A stretch of DNA of 22,966 bases from Flavobacteriales bacterium UBA4011 (GCA_002384725.1 DGBF01000113.1:1-22966); one strand, 5' to 3'. Positions 14,988 through 22,476 are shown, counted from the stretch's first letter. Notes: generated by a model from the letters alone, not told the origin. Made by a program: numbers and translations.

Positions 14988-17615
14988 TTATTTATCGTGT
15001 ATCAAATGTATAAATCCGTGCAAATCATATGACTCTTCGCCTTCCAAACGAATCACAAAGACTTTGCACGCATAAAAATAAACACCTTCTGTCAATAATT
15101 CGCCCTTGGTCTGGTCAAATCCCTTCCAATTGATGTTAGGATCTTGCGTATAAAAGACTTCATTTCCCCACCGATTTATAGCATGAAACTCAACTCGACT
15201 GATGAATTTGTAAGGCAATAATGCAGTATACAATTCATTTGCACCATCCAAATTTGGCGTAAAGACATTTGGCAAGGCATAAATAGGATCACAATTGTCG
15301 ACACAAACGGTATCCGATGGAATACTTTGGTTGTTATAGATCACTGAATCCGACGCGCGAATAAAGAAGCAACCGGCAATTGAGTTGCTATCCTGAAAAG
15401 CAAATGTGGTGTCGGTATCGAAATTGAAAGTTTGAATCTCGACAAATTCACCGTCCTTTTTCGGAGCGTAAAATAATTGATATGCGACCACATCATCAGC
15501 GCAACTATTATTTGGATTATTCCAGGAAATTTCATTGGTCAAGGTTTCGCAATTGGGTGTAATGGTAACATTTCCTGGCGGACAGGGCGGCTCATTGTCA
15601 TATGCCGTTGCACAAATAAACTGCGACCAATTGCACAAGGTATCCGCAAGATTTGTCAATGAATACCGACCTATGCTTTTTACTCGATAACAATGTTCTT
15701 GCCCATTGATGAGGTTTTGGTCATAAAAATAGTTCGTGTCGACTGTGGCATGAAGTGTCATCGGCAAACCATTTCCGTTGTTGCGATAGATTTCATATTG
15801 AAAATTGGACCAAGGTGTAATGTCTTCCCAATTCAGTTGTACACCATTATCCACAGGAGTTGGGACAATGAAAATACTGTGAGCAACAGCACTTCGGCCA
15901 ACTGGAATGTTGTTGTTAAGCAATTCGACCTGATAGGAATACGGAAATGCCGTAGTTGATAAATTTGAATCGACGTAGAAAGTATCAAGATTGAGTAAAC
16001 TGGTCTCAATCGTCGAAGAATAAATAAGTTGCGCAGGTAAACCAAAGTCTTCACCACGGTATAATTTATATTGATAAGGACCGGTGTATAACAACGTATC
16101 CAATTCTTGCGGATGCGTCCACCGAATGCTATCTATACCAAAATCGAAACTTGAACTGTCCACCGTGACGTGCGTAATAATCGGCAAATCAAAAGGAAGA
16201 GCGACGCAAACAGGAGGGGTCATGCAGCTTTCAGCACCATTTTGGTAGATGGCCGTTACAGTATAGCAATATTTATTTCCGGCAACTAATGGACCCATAT
16301 CTTTGTAAGTGGTGTTCGTTTTGGAAGTCAATTGTCCAACGAGTTGATACCCCAAATTTATCGCTTCATTTTTTCCACAACAGCTGTAGGTTGAATACGC
16401 ACTATCCAAATTCCGATAGATTTTGTAGCCAATTACTTGCGGACAATCCGCTTGATCCCAAATGAGATTCGCCTCGTTTAAACCTGCGGATATTTGTAAA
16501 TTTTCAACCTGCGGACCGTTTACTCTTATTCGTGCGGAGGATAAATCTTTCAAGGATACTCCAGGACCATTATCCGATGCTTCAATGGTTATCAAATATG
16601 GACTTTCTCGAACAGCGGAGCACGATGGGGTCCATGAAAAAAGGCCATCGATAGGGTTTCCGGGCGAATTAAGATCCGTAAAAATCGCAGGCGAATTGGT
16701 CAAATTAAACGCTGCACCGAAATAATCCCAAGACAAACTGGGCACATCTCCTAACGAAGCGGCACTGTCAGTGGCTTGAAAGTTTTTGACAATAGAACTA
16801 TCTACAAAAACACAGGTATCGGCAAAAGCGTTCAGCACGGGAGCTGCATTTCCACAACTTCCTTTTACGGTAATTTGCATGTCTCGAATCACGTATCCAA
16901 TGAGAATATTCGATCGGTATTCATTGATGCGAATTGCAAAATTGTATTCTCCTTGAATATTTGGAATCGCCCAAGTGATTGTTCCAAAAACAGGATCTAT
17001 GTTTATATTTCCTCCACCAATTGCTTGCGGGAATTGAAAAACCGATGGATTCGGCATGTCCAAACAATTTTCCCCTTTGCAAGGAATAATGGCGTAACTT
17101 AAACTATCTCCATCCGGATCGTAAGCGCCAAGGTTGTATATCCAAGGTTGACCAGCGCAGGCATTTTCAGGACAAGGACAGTCATCAAATTGAAGTGAAT
17201 TGTTGTAAATTCCAAGAAAAGGGGAAATAACCAATTGGGTTTGAATACAGAAAATAGTCGTAACTGAATTGACGATATTTAAAACGTTCGCATTCCTATT
17301 AGGATCTTCCACCGAAATCAAAAAGGTTCCAGGACCGGTGAACGTATGATTTCCTCTGTAAATATTTTTCTTAGTGTCGGTTATGGGGTAGTCAATGAAT
17401 TCTAATAATAGCAGGGTATCGACAAATCCGTCGCCGTAGTTTATTCCAAGACGATCTCGGTTGGCTTCTGATGTAAGTTTAGTGCAAGTTGTAATTGTAA
17501 ATTCGTACGTGTTACCCGCGATGTGTTTGTAGGTGATTTCACCCGAACGATTATGCGTCGCGAAAGCCGATAAACTCAGTAAGAGGAATAAAAGGATTGG
17601 GGGCCAACGAAACAT
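14988..17615 (-). CDS. Large secreted Fn3/Ig-like protein with T9SS type B sorting domain
   Basis: The product has 875 residues. Residues 1-19 form a signal peptide (cleavage near AFA, before THNRSGEITY). The N-terminal region (20-260, with THNRSGEI and the PENACAGQPWIYN segment) is a beta-sandwich seen in many gliding-associated surface proteins. Several fibronectin type III-like repeats (about 370-480, 490-590, 600-690 and 690-770) carry the YKIYRN, YKLYRG and YEIYRN strands. The last 95 residues (781-875, LPNVFTPNLDG then NRWGNEVFY and EGVYFYACKV) are the gliding motility-associated / T9SS type B C-terminal domain. It is therefore secreted through the outer membrane and displayed or released. 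Many cysteine pairs suggest disulfides. ribE follows after 4 nt. Confidence 0.93.
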   Translation of the reverse strand: MFRWPPILLFLLLSLSAFATHNRSGEITYKHIAGNTYEFTITTCTKLTSEANRDRLGINYGDGFVDTLLLLEFIDYPITDTKKNIYRGNHTFTGPGTFLISVEDPNRNANVLNIVNSVTTIFCIQTQLVISPFLGIYNNSLQFDDCPCPENACAGQPWIYNLGAYDPDGDSLSYAIIPCKGENCLDMPNPSVFQFPQAIGGGNINIDPVFGTITWAIPNIQGEYNFAIRINEYRSNILIGYVIRDMQITVKGSCGNAAPVLNAFADTCVFVDSSIVKNFQATDSAASLGDVPSLSWDYFGAAFNLTNSPAIFTDLNSPGNPIDGLFSWTPSCSAVRESPYLITIEASDNGPGVSLKDLSSARIRVNGPQVENLQISAGLNEANLIWDQADCPQVIGYKIYRNLDSAYSTYSCCGKNEAINLGYQLVGQLTSKTNTTYKDMGPLVAGNKYCYTVTAIYQNGAESCMTPPVCVALPFDLPIITHVTVDSSSFDFGIDSIRWTHPQELDTLLYTGPYQYKLYRGEDFGLPAQLIYSSTIETSLLNLDTFYVDSNLSTTAFPYSYQVELLNNNIPVGRSAVAHSIFIVPTPVDNGVQLNWEDITPWSNFQYEIYRNNGNGLPMTLHATVDTNYFYDQNLINGQEHCYRVKSIGRYSLTNLADTLCNWSQFICATAYDNEPPCPPGNVTITPNCETLTNEISWNNPNNSCADDVVAYQLFYAPKKDGEFVEIQTFNFDTDTTFAFQDSNSIAGCFFIRASDSVIYNNQSIPSDTVCVDNCDPIYALPNVFTPNLDGANELYTALLPYKFISRVEFHAINRWGNEVFYTQDPNINWKGFDQTKGELLTEGVYFYACKVFVIRLEGEESYDLHGFIHLIHDK

Positions 17616-17698
17616 TTAGTAAAGGTAGAGAATTTTTCAGCTCTGAGAAAATGAATTACTGTTGTTTGTAAACTTCCGATTGATGCTTTAAAACTAAG

Positions 17699-17739
17699 AA
17701 CCTCTCAATCTTTTTTAGAAGATTGAGAGGTTTGTCTTT
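17699..17739. terminator. Bidirectional terminator-like hairpin
   Basis: AACCTCTCAATCTT (17699-17712) pairs perfectly with AAGATTGAGAGGTT (17719-17732), a 14-bp stem with a TTTTAG loop. TTTGTCTTTT follows on the plus strand. No plus-strand gene ends here. On the minus strand it lies after the CBS remnant, which it may once have terminated. Confidence 0.65.
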
Positions 17740-17779
17740 TGTAAACGATATCGTGTTTAGTTTAATATTGATCTACCAA

Positions 17780-17955
17780 TTACTTTAGTAAGTCTGTTGA
17801 AGTTGCAATGCCTACTGTTTCATTGTTGTCCATTACTGGAAGCGCTTGAAAATGATTCATTGAAGGTGTTTTGGCCACATCATAAATGGTATCATCTTTT
17901 GGGCCGTTTCCGCGTTTTTCGACATGATTTGTTCAATGTTCACGACGTCCCACAT
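17780..17955 (-). pseudogene. Frameshifted CBS-domain protein remnant
   Basis: Read on the minus strand from the ATG at 17953-17955, the frame gives MWDVVNIEQIMSKNAET. After a one-base slip near 17898-17910 the next frame continues PKDDTIYDVAK, NHFQALPVMDNNETVGI and ATSTDLLK to a TAA at 17780-17782. These phrases are the hallmark of a CBS domain (IMSKN...T..P.DTIYDVA...F..LPV.D....VGI.T..DLL), a nucleotide-sensing module usually found in pairs. Only one module is present, and the frameshift would stop translation, so it is a decayed gene unless the slip is a sequencing error. The first frame stays open upstream to about 18040 but without a start codon. Confidence 0.7.
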
Positions 17956-18037
17956 GTAGATTGATGACGTTTGTTCAGAAGGAAACAACAATCGAAGTAT
18001 TCGAACGTTGAATAAGAACAACTTAAACAAAACTAAT

Positions 18038-18160
18038 ATGCACCGCTTTATAATAATCTCACTATTCTCTTTAAGTATATTACTTCTTTGTGCTCAATGC
18101 GGCTCAAGCAAAAAATGCGACGGTAAAAAAGCAACGGAAACACCGATGGGAAATATGTAA
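18038..18160 (+). CDS. Small putative lipoprotein, 40 aa
   Basis: From the ATG at 18038 the product reads a hydrophobic leader (HRFIIISLFSLSILLLCAQ) and then CGSSKKCDGKKATETPMGNM. The leader followed by CGSS is typical of lipoproteins. C21 would be lipidated, or C18 if the earlier cysteine is used, leaving a mature peptide of only 20-23 residues. It is followed by a strong terminator, which supports real expression. No family is recognised. It is divergent from the CBS remnant, whose open frame runs across its upstream region. Confidence 0.55.
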   Translation: MHRFIIISLFSLSILLLCAQCGSSKKCDGKKATETPMGNM

Positions 18161-18184
18161 ATCGAAATAATTAACAGTAATAAA

Positions 18185-18219
18185 AAAGGGGTGTATTTCG
18201 ATACACCCCTTTTGTTTTT
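18185..18219. terminator. Bidirectional terminator
   Basis: AAAGGGGTGTAT (18185-18196) and ATACACCCCTTT (18201-18212) form a perfect 12-bp stem with a stable TTCG loop. It is flanked by A-rich sequence before and TGTTTTT after, so it can serve both the small lipoprotein gene (plus) and the T9SS type A gene ending at 18235 (minus). Confidence 0.92.
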
Positions 18220-18234
18220 ATATAAATGAAATTC

Positions 18235-20292
18235 TTATTTCACTATTGTAATGCGCTTCGTGATAACTTGTCCGTCAACACTTAAGTTTACAAAGTACAT
18301 TCCGTCAGCTAAATTAGCTCCGTTGAATACTGCGTTGTGCTCACCAGCTACCATCAAAGTAGATGCTTCTGTGTGAACGATGTTACCCAATGCATCTGTT
18401 ACTTGAACAGAAACGTTTGCGTTGTTCAACAAGTTGAAAGTAAGGTTTACTGATCCAGTTGATGGATTAGGATACACTTTGTAATTCGCTACGTTATTCA
18501 ATTCATTCAATGATTGAGTTGAAGTACCTAAAGCAGCACTTTTTCCAGCATTCATGATTTCGCCAGTTGATGCGTTTACAATCATAACAACAGCATGAGC
18601 TTTACTCAAATCGTTGTAAGTTGTTTTTGGAATCGCAGCGAATGTATAAGAATGAACTCCAACTGGAACTGAACTAGCAGGTAAACTTCCTGGTGTTCCT
18701 AAAATGTCATTTGATGACAAAGTCATTGCAACGTGATCGTAACCACCGAAATCAACAGGGCTAACAGGATCACCTGCAGTAGACCATTCGAAACCTGTTA
18801 CAGGATCTGTCATCAAACCATTTGCACCACCATCGTAATAATTTACTTGTGTCCAGTTTCCTGTAGTTCCATCGTAAAAATCATCTTCCAATGTAACCAA
18901 TGACAATCTGTAATCACCGGAAATAGTTCCCATAAATTCTACATCTGCAGAAACAGTGATGTTTGTTGCAGTTGAAGTGTATGTTACAGAGTTGACTTTA
19001 CATGGTGTCAAATCATTTACTCGTGCTGAATACATTCCAGAAAAGTTAGCTGGGTTTCCTGTAGTAACACGGTCAACACCACCAGTTGGGAATGAACTTG
19101 GAATCCAAGTAGCAATTCCACCATCGTAGTTGGAAATTGTCATAGGGTCACTGTTGTGAACTGCAATTCCAATGAAATCAGAAGTTGCTTCCATTCCTGC
19201 AAGACCTACAGCGCCACGTGGACACCATCCACACCATGTTCCTGTTCTTTCTTCTCCAACTACTGTGCGAGCTGGAATAGACGTCAAGGCAACGGTATTT
19301 GATGTAAGTGAATTGTTCGCCATATTAACGTCACCGGCAATCGCAACAGTCATATTAATTGTATACGCTGAACCTGCTACTGCAGTTAAAGGAGTTGAAT
19401 GAGTAAATTGGTATGTTCCGTTTGAAGGAATGTTTACACCAGTAATTGTTCCCGGTACTGCACCAGCTCCTGCATCGTAAGTAACGCCGAACTGTGTGAT
19501 AGGGTTACTTCCCAAGTTACGAACTGTACCTACCATGTTCACGCTTCCTGCAGAAACGTACGGTAATACATCTACAGATTGTAATTTGATTTCGTTTGGT
19601 GATTGAACACCTTGAATAAATTCATAGTGATAATCATCTGCTGGATCGAAGTTCGTTCCTGCTTGAGCTCCTACTGCAGGAGATCCTGTTACGTTAACGG
19701 CAGTTGATCCATCAATTTGGATTCCAATTGTCAATGCACCAGTTCCTGTTGTATTTCTTTGGTCAACAACAAAAATTTGATCTGTACCTTCTACCAATAC
19801 GATAGAGTAGTATGACCATCCGATTGATCCGTTTGTACAAGAACTGTAATGAATCCACAATTGACGATTTGGAGCTGTCCCAAATACTTTAATTGATCCA
19901 TTATCATTTGTTCCAATAGCGTTCAAACCCCAAGCACAAATTGATTTGTCTGGAATTGACGCACTTGGCAAAGCAGCTGGAGTAGCGCTTGGTACTGTCG
20001 TTGCAGCAGTCGTGAATGTTACTACACCTGTCGATGAGATTTTGTAATCCGTAACGGGAGCACCGTTAAAGTTAAACGCGAATGGCAAAGTTTGATTCGC
20101 AGACCATACTGGTGTAGAAGCTGAAGGGCCAACAAGAGATGTCCAACCAGCAACCTGACCACCTCCTGTAGGATAAGCAGGGTCTTGATTTAATGATCCG
20201 GAAAATTCTCCAGATCCTGAGAAGTAGTAGTATTGAGCGTTTGCTGTAAATCCAGCCAACAATACCACTAATAAAGTAAAAATTCTTTTCAT
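18235..20292 (-). CDS. Secreted T9SS type A protein with a thioredoxin-like WCGWC motif
   Basis: The product has 685 residues. Residues 1-19 are a signal peptide (MKRIFTLLVVLLAGFTANA, then Q). The N-terminal beta-rich domain (about 20-235) is followed by an adhesion-like Ig module (about 240-340). Around 345-420 comes an Omp28-like/thioredoxin-like region: EERTGTWCGWCPRG places the CxxC at C354 and C357, and FIGIAVHNSDP and SSFPTGGVDR follow. The C-terminal 82 residues (604-685, YKVYPNPSTG ... GMYFVNL ... KRITIVK) are the T9SS type A sorting signal. The protein is therefore exported to the surface or released; the CGWC pair suggests redox or disulfide chemistry, though this is inference. Codons look more uniform and less AT-rich than in neighbours, hinting at high expression. 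A good promoter lies upstream and a terminator just after the stop. Confidence 0.9.
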   Translation of the reverse strand: MKRIFTLLVVLLAGFTANAQYYYFSGSGEFSGSLNQDPAYPTGGGQVAGWTSLVGPSASTPVWSANQTLPFAFNFNGAPVTDYKISSTGVVTFTTAATTVPSATPAALPSASIPDKSICAWGLNAIGTNDNGSIKVFGTAPNRQLWIHYSSCTNGSIGWSYYSIVLVEGTDQIFVVDQRNTTGTGALTIGIQIDGSTAVNVTGSPAVGAQAGTNFDPADDYHYEFIQGVQSPNEIKLQSVDVLPYVSAGSVNMVGTVRNLGSNPITQFGVTYDAGAGAVPGTITGVNIPSNGTYQFTHSTPLTAVAGSAYTINMTVAIAGDVNMANNSLTSNTVALTSIPARTVVGEERTGTWCGWCPRGAVGLAGMEATSDFIGIAVHNSDPMTISNYDGGIATWIPSSFPTGGVDRVTTGNPANFSGMYSARVNDLTPCKVNSVTYTSTATNITVSADVEFMGTISGDYRLSLVTLEDDFYDGTTGNWTQVNYYDGGANGLMTDPVTGFEWSTAGDPVSPVDFGGYDHVAMTLSSNDILGTPGSLPASSVPVGVHSYTFAAIPKTTYNDLSKAHAVVMIVNASTGEIMNAGKSAALGTSTQSLNELNNVANYKVYPNPSTGSVNLTFNLLNNANVSVQVTDALGNIVHTEASTLMVAGEHNAVFNGANLADGMYFVNLSVDGQVITKRITIVK

Positions 20293-20705
20293 AGTTAATT
20301 GATTTTTTAGTTTTTATTGGCACGAAGATAAGACTTGTTTGTAGTACCTCCAAATCAAATTTGTTAAGAATCGAACAGGCGGGTTTTAGCTTTCCAAGGA
20401 TTTTTAGTTTGAATTGCCCTTTTTTATGCGTTTAACAATTCTAGTTTATTGAAGATTACCCGTTTATAAAAAAAAAGAATCGTTCAAAGCGAAAGATTTA
20501 TTTTATTTTTTATTTTGTTTATATAATTGATAATCAACTATAAATTCAATTGTAATCGTTTACAAACGACTGTTATTCGACAGTAAATGTTTAAAAACCA
20601 GGTAAAGTTTTGAAGTGTCCCAATCTTTGTGGTGTCGAAAGTCAATCAGGGGTATTGACGGCAACAATAAACAATTATTTCAAACTTTTAAAAAACACAA
20701 TTATT
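20293..20705 (+). promoter_or_regulatory. Leader region of the ssb cluster with inverted repeats
   Basis: This 413-base divergent gap holds the minus-strand promoter and then a very AT-rich stretch (about 20470-20555). Three inverted repeats lie nearer the ssb cluster: TCGTTT/AAACGA around AC (20556-20569), ACTGT/ACAGT around 6 nt (20569-20584) and GTCAAT/ATTGAC around 7 nt (20641-20659). The first two share a base and could be operator sites; the third could be an RNA hairpin in the leader. No exact TAnnTTTG box was found for the ssb genes, so the start of transcription is unknown. No extra gene is seen. Confidence 0.4.
20323..20354 (-). promoter_or_regulatory. Promoter for the T9SS type A protein gene
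   Basis: On the minus strand TTTG (20351-20354) is followed after 20 nt by TATCTTCG (20323-20330), one base off TAnnTTTG. The ATG is about 30 nt downstream. Confidence 0.6.
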
Positions 20706-21086
20706 ATGAACACATTACGAAACAAAGTTAGTTTGATCGGACGCTTAGGACAAGAGCCAACATTACAAACAGTAGGGAAAGGATTCCAGTTGGTTAAAGT
20801 ATCGCTTGCAACAAGCGAAAACTTCAAAGACACGACAGGTAAATGGGTAGAAAAAACACAATGGCACAATTTGGTCGTGTGGGGAAAAACTGCTGAGAAT
20901 TTTTCAAAATTAGCCACTAAAGGCCAAGAGATCATGACGGAAGGTAGAATTGTAAACCGCTCGTACGAAAAAGATAGTGAGAAACGCTATGTAACGGAGA
21001 TCGAAGTAAATGATTTTTTACTGCTTTCATCTCGAAACACAAAAGCTAACAGCGAAACCGAAACCGAAGAAAAAGCAAAAAAATAG
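20706..21086 (+). CDS. ssb: SSB paralogue 1 of the tandem cluster
   Basis: The product has 126 residues from the ATG at 20706. The frame extends upstream to a TTG at 20610, but the SSB core begins with NKVSLIGRLGQEP, so the ATG is chosen. The OB fold is complete: LVKVSLATSENF, KTQWHNLVVWGKTAENF, the KGQEIMTEGR strand and YVTEIEVNDFLLL. It is the closest to standard bacterial SSB in the cluster, but its tail after about residue 108 (NTKANSETETEEKAKK) is short and ends in lysines, without the acidic DDxPF tip that normally recruits partner proteins. The next ssb gene starts 3 nt after the stop, so the two are surely cotranscribed. Confidence 0.93.
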   Translation: MNTLRNKVSLIGRLGQEPTLQTVGKGFQLVKVSLATSENFKDTTGKWVEKTQWHNLVVWGKTAENFSKLATKGQEIMTEGRIVNRSYEKDSEKRYVTEIEVNDFLLLSSRNTKANSETETEEKAKK

Positions 21087-21089
21087 AGT

Positions 21090-21404
21090 ATGAACTACGT
21101 AAACTTAATTGGGAAAATGAGCTCAGAGCCCAAATTCTTGCAACTCGAAGACGGACAGAAAGTGGTGAATTTTACGCTTTCTACCCAGGAACCATACCTG
21201 GATAAGACAGGCCAGCCGAAAATTAAAAAATACTGGCATAAAATGACCGCTTGGGGCAACTTGGCGCAAATTATCGAACATCAAGCAGCTAAAGGCACGA
21301 ACCTGGCAATCGAAGGTAGATTAACGACTCGTTTTTATCAGGACCCGAAAGGCGTTAAGAAATCAATTTCGGAAGTTGAAATCAACGATTTGAGCATCAT
21401 TTAA
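21090..21404 (+). CDS. ssb: SSB paralogue 2 of the tandem cluster, OB fold only
   Basis: The product has 104 residues and is almost nothing but the OB fold: MNYVNLIGKMSSEP, KVVNFTLSTQEPY, YWHKMTAWGNLAQI, KGTNLAIEGRLTTRFY and SEVEINDLSII, where it ends. It has no C-terminal tail. The WHK..AWG motif aligns with QWHNLVVWG of paralogue 1 and EWHKVFAWG of paralogue 3, showing common descent, but the sequences have diverged strongly. The start lies 3 nt after paralogue 1. A 112-nt gap with a long imperfect hairpin separates it from paralogue 3. Confidence 0.92.
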   Translation: MNYVNLIGKMSSEPKFLQLEDGQKVVNFTLSTQEPYLDKTGQPKIKKYWHKMTAWGNLAQIIEHQAAKGTNLAIEGRLTTRFYQDPKGVKKSISEVEINDLSII

Positions 21405-21411
21405 ACTGTTA

Positions 21412-21483
21412 GAAGAATAGATCGGCGGGTCTTTTGGGCAAAGGAAATGCATAGTTGTTTCCTCGTCGCTCTATCTTTTCTTC
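21412..21483 (+). promoter_or_regulatory. Long imperfect hairpin between ssb paralogues 2 and 3
   Basis: Three nested pairings are visible: GAAGAATAGAT (21412-21422) with ATCTTTTCTTC (21473-21483, 10 of 11 pairs), CGGCG (21423-21427) with CGTCG (21464-21468, one G-T) and AGGAAA (21442-21447) with TTTCCT (21458-21463). A CTCT bulge and a 14-nt internal loop interrupt the stem. No T tract follows, so it is not a standard terminator. It could be an RNA processing site, a translational control element or a small RNA; folding was done by eye only. Confidence 0.45.
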
Positions 21484-21516
21484 AAATAAAAATTAATAAT
21501 ATAAAAATTTAGTCAA

Positions 21517-21846
21517 ATGGCATTAAGAAATAGCGTTACTCTATACGGGAACATGGGAAAAGAATTGAAAATCACAGAAATTAAAAACGGAGCAAAAGTC
21601 GCTCGTTTCGATGTGGCCACGCATTCGGTTTACACCGATACGAATGGACAGAAAATACAGAAAACCGAATGGCACAAAGTCTTCGCTTGGGGAAATGCGG
21701 CCAATTTCATTGAAAATTACGGTCACTCTGGCGCATCACTTTGTATCCATGGAAAACTGGTCAATCGCACCTATTCAACAAAAGCGGGGCTTTCAAGAAC
21801 GATTACGGAAGTAGAAGCCAAAGAGGTGTTGAACATGTCGGCATAA
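21517..21846 (+). CDS. ssb: SSB paralogue 3 of the tandem cluster, OB fold only
   Basis: The product has 109 residues and again is an OB fold without a tail: LRNSVTLYGNMGKE, KVARFDVATHSVY, KTEWHKVFAWGNAANFI, GASLCIHGKLVNRTY and ITEVEAKEVLNMSA, where it ends. LVNRTY matches IVNRSY of paralogue 1. Loss of the acidic tip in all three cluster members means they probably bind DNA without recruiting the usual SSB partners, or act together with a tailed SSB encoded elsewhere. A rho-independent terminator at 21914-21947 closes the unit. Confidence 0.92.
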   Translation: MALRNSVTLYGNMGKELKITEIKNGAKVARFDVATHSVYTDTNGQKIQKTEWHKVFAWGNAANFIENYGHSGASLCIHGKLVNRTYSTKAGLSRTITEVEAKEVLNMSA

Positions 21847-21913
21847 ACTTAAATACCTACCGAATCAATTCTTTAGGAGCGCGATATGCAGAGAAGAATT
21901 GATGTTGTAAACC

Positions 21914-21947
21914 AAAAAGCGACTTTTGAAGGAGAGTCGCTTTTTTT
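21914..21947 (+). terminator. Terminator of the ssb cluster
   Basis: AAAAAGCGACT (21914-21924) pairs with AGTCGCTTTTT (21935-21945), an 11-bp stem with a 10-nt loop running into a T tract to 21947. It lies 67 nt after the last ssb stop. Confidence 0.88.
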
Positions 21948-21999
21948 ATTTTCTCTCCATTTTTCCAAGGTCATTTATTTAAGAGAAATATTATCTCAT

Positions 22000-22332
22000 T
22001 TAGTTTTTAACGAATTGTTTTGTAATTGTTCCAGCGATCGTTTCCAATTGAAGAATATCTGTTCCATTTTCAAAACTTTCAACAGAGAATTCAATTTCTT
22101 TCGTTCCAGCATCAAATGATTTGGAAAGAACATTTCTGCCTTTTAAATCATATACAGAGTAAGCCGAAATGTTTCCTCCGCTCCAAACTGCATGAACTGT
22201 TGTAGTCGCTGGATTTGGAATCACATCCGCAAACGTTCCCGCAGATGTCAAAACTTGAGATCCAAATACGTTTGAACCACCTGAGCAAATAGAGGCACTA
22301 ATATTACTATGGAATATTATTTGGGTGGAAAT
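22000..22332 (-). pseudogene. Orphan C-terminal fragment of a T9SS-secreted protein
   Basis: The minus-strand frame is open from just after a TGA (22333-22335) to a TAA at 22000-22002 and has no ATG start. The first part (ISASICSGGSNVFGSQVL then TSAGTFADVI) looks like the start of the repeated Ig-like module found in large Bacteroidota adhesins. It then jumps directly to PNPATTTVHAVW ... SVYDLKGRNVLSKSF ... TITKQFVKN, a T9SS type A sorting domain. The second half of the Ig module and all upstream sequence are missing, so it is most likely the scar of a deletion in a once larger gene. A TTG at 22249-22251 could start an 83-residue protein, but that would lack a signal peptide. Confidence 0.65.
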
Positions 22333-22463
22333 TCAAGGGCCAATTTTGACTTGTTTATACTTATTTCTCTTGCTCAATTTGGCCAAAGAAATCGAAGATG
22401 AAGTAATTAACATGCGGTTTTTGTAAACTATGGAAAGCCAATACTTTCCAAACAAATTAAACT

Positions 22464-22471
22464 TATCTTTG
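22464..22471 (+). promoter_or_regulatory. -7 box directly before the helicase gene
   Basis: TATCTTTG matches TAnnTTTG exactly and ends 5 nt before the ATG, predicting an almost leaderless transcript, as for dxr. No clear -33 element was found. Confidence 0.45.
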
Positions 22472-22476
22472 CAGCA

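Noticed and set aside
17745..17754. Palindrome ACGATATCGT as an operator
   Set aside because: A single 10-bp palindrome with no gene start next to it and no second copy seen in the window.
20610..20705. TTG-initiated N-terminal extension of the first cluster SSB
   Set aside because: The 32 extra residues show no family similarity, the leader holds a hairpin there, and the normal SSB start is at the ATG 20706.
21886..22119. Plus-strand ORF of 77 codons after the ssb cluster
   Set aside because: It runs through the terminator hairpin and is antisense to the T9SS tail fragment; its composition is not protein-like.
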